Source: Flemingiibacterium sp045600005
GTDB lineage: Bacteria; Bacillota; Clostridia; Oscillospirales; CAG-272
Assembly (NCBI GenBank): GCA_045600005.1
Contig: JAZRXB010000179.1
Span: 1-5,989 of the forward strand
Reading direction: 5' to 3'
Length of the DNA stretch: 5,989 bases
Of this stretch, positions 5,084 to 5,989 are shown piece after piece. A program made the translations under genes and the position numbers. The notes beneath the pieces were generated by a model, which was given only the letters and a program-made list of their open reading frames with translations, had not been told where the DNA came from and searched no databases. Each line of letters starts with the position of its first letter. The stretch's first letter is position 1.

Positions 5084-5956
5084 ATGGAAGCGGATGAAAA
5101 CCCGCGCATGACGCTGGACGATCTGCATCCTTTTGTCCGCAACGCGGTCCTTGCGAACTGGAACTGGGTGAACGAAGAAATGACGCTCGCCTACGACTGC
5201 CGCATTTTTCTGATCGTGAGCGGCGAAGCGGTCCTCCGCACGAAAACGGGCGAATACCGCTTAACAAAAGACGCGGCGGCGTTTTTCAACGCCGCCGAGC
5301 CGTATCATTTCAGCAATGCCGAACCGGACGAACGGTTCGGGTACATCTGTGTGAATCTCGATCTGACGAGCCGTCACACCGACCGGGTGCGGTACATCCA
5401 GCCGGCGAAAGAATCGCAGTTCGACCCGTCGCTGCTCGTCGAGCGGGTGGAGGTCGACGGACTGCCGTCCACGCTGATCACCGATTGCGACAGCTCTCTT
5501 GCGCAGAAGGTGCGCTTGATCTACGACGAGATCCGCGCGAACCGTCCCGGCAGGCGGGCGAAGCTGAGCGCTCTGGCGCTCGACTATCTCGTTTCGGCAC
5601 ACCGCGCGTCGCAGCAGGGCAACTCACGCCGGGCTGAGACGGCGGCGGCGGCGCGCGCCTACATCGAGAAGCACTGTCTGGAGCCGCTTCCGAACGAAGT
5701 GATCGCGCGTGCGCTGGGGTATCACCCCTATTATCTCGCGCGGGTCTTCCGGGAGAGCTGCGGGCTGAGTATGCATCAGTATCTGCTCGACTGCCGCCTC
5801 GAAGCGGCGCTTCACCGGCTTACGTCCAGCGCCTTATCGGTAGAGCAGATCGCGTTCGAGTGCTGTTTTTCGTCATCGGCGCACTTTTCGACGGCGTTCC
5901 GCGCGAAGTTCGGCGCAGCTCCCTCGGCGTTCCGCCGCGACGGGATGCAGGTCTGA
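5084..5956 (+). CDS. AraC-family transcriptional regulator
   Basis: A 290-residue two-domain regulator. The N-terminal half (about 30-115) has the beta-strand pattern of the AraC cupin-type ligand domain, for example DCRIFLIVSGEAVLRT (38-53) and FFNAAEPYHF (67-76); the latter is the typical strand carrying the Pro-Tyr-His turn. A helical linker follows (about 135-180). The C-terminal domain (186-287) has two helix-turn-helix units: LPNEVIARALGYHPYYLARV (202-221) and LSVEQIAFECCFSSSAHFST (251-270), ending FGAAPSAFRR. Such proteins commonly activate sugar-use or stress genes beside them. Here the likely targets lie beyond the window to the right, because nothing upstream is an obvious sugar operon. 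It shares the layout of the leftward AraC protein but little sequence outside the DNA-binding signature, so the two are not a recent duplication. Ligand unknown. Confidence 0.93.
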   Translation: MEADENPRMTLDDLHPFVRNAVLANWNWVNEEMTLAYDCRIFLIVSGEAVLRTKTGEYRLTKDAAAFFNAAEPYHFSNAEPDERFGYICVNLDLTSRHTDRVRYIQPAKESQFDPSLLVERVEVDGLPSTLITDCDSSLAQKVRLIYDEIRANRPGRRAKLSALALDYLVSAHRASQQGNSRRAETAAAARAYIEKHCLEPLPNEVIARALGYHPYYLARVFRESCGLSMHQYLLDCRLEAALHRLTSSALSVEQIAFECCFSSSAHFSTAFRAKFGAAPSAFRRDGMQV

Positions 5957-5989
5957 GCCGTTCGGGCGCCCGGCGTTTGCGATTCAGCC

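Noticed and set aside
3723..5267. 514-codon minus-strand frame opposite pfp
   Set aside because: It is the antisense shadow of pfp with Arg/Asp-rich composition and no recognisable domain; pfp on the plus strand has full family motifs.

Overview
The window reads as chromosome of a GC-rich anaerobic Firmicute, probably an uncultured gut-type member of Clostridia. This is an inference. It rests on near-consensus sigma-A promoters, purine-rich ribosome binding sites, a KtrAB-type potassium transporter, a pyrophosphate-type phosphofructokinase and two AraC-family regulators. No rRNA, tRNA, CRISPR array or transposase gene was seen.

Layout. Positions 1-363 carry no convincing gene. They hold a perfect 14-bp-arm palindrome (36-66) and a 180-bp MITE-like element (101-280) with near-perfect terminal inverted repeats ending in TTAA. 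On the minus strand, 364-1185 encodes an AraC-family regulator with a full-consensus promoter. Divergent from it, and also with a good promoter, lie ktrB (1466-2920) and ktrA (2955-3635), the channel and the cytosolic RCK gating subunit of a K+ uptake system. After an 84-bp gap with two small hairpins comes a pyrophosphate-dependent phosphofructokinase gene (3720-4958). An 80-bp nested palindrome (4963-5042) separates it from a second AraC-family regulator (5084-5956), whose target probably lies beyond the right edge.

How the genes fit together. KtrB and KtrA are a functional pair: KtrB forms the K+ pore, and KtrA binds nucleotides and sets its activity. The phosphofructokinase is a central glycolytic enzyme with no direct link to potassium. 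It may be read through from ktrAB or have its own unrecognised promoter. The two AraC proteins have the usual cupin-like N-terminal and double helix-turn-helix C-terminal layout, and their ligands cannot be read from sequence. The coding content is ordinary. The parts most worth a second look are intergenic: the TTAA-ended element with its internal RNA-like fold, the 80-bp palindrome with a promoter-like sequence whose -10 lies in the loop, and a hairpin placed between the Shine-Dalgarno sequence and the start codon of the phosphofructokinase gene.
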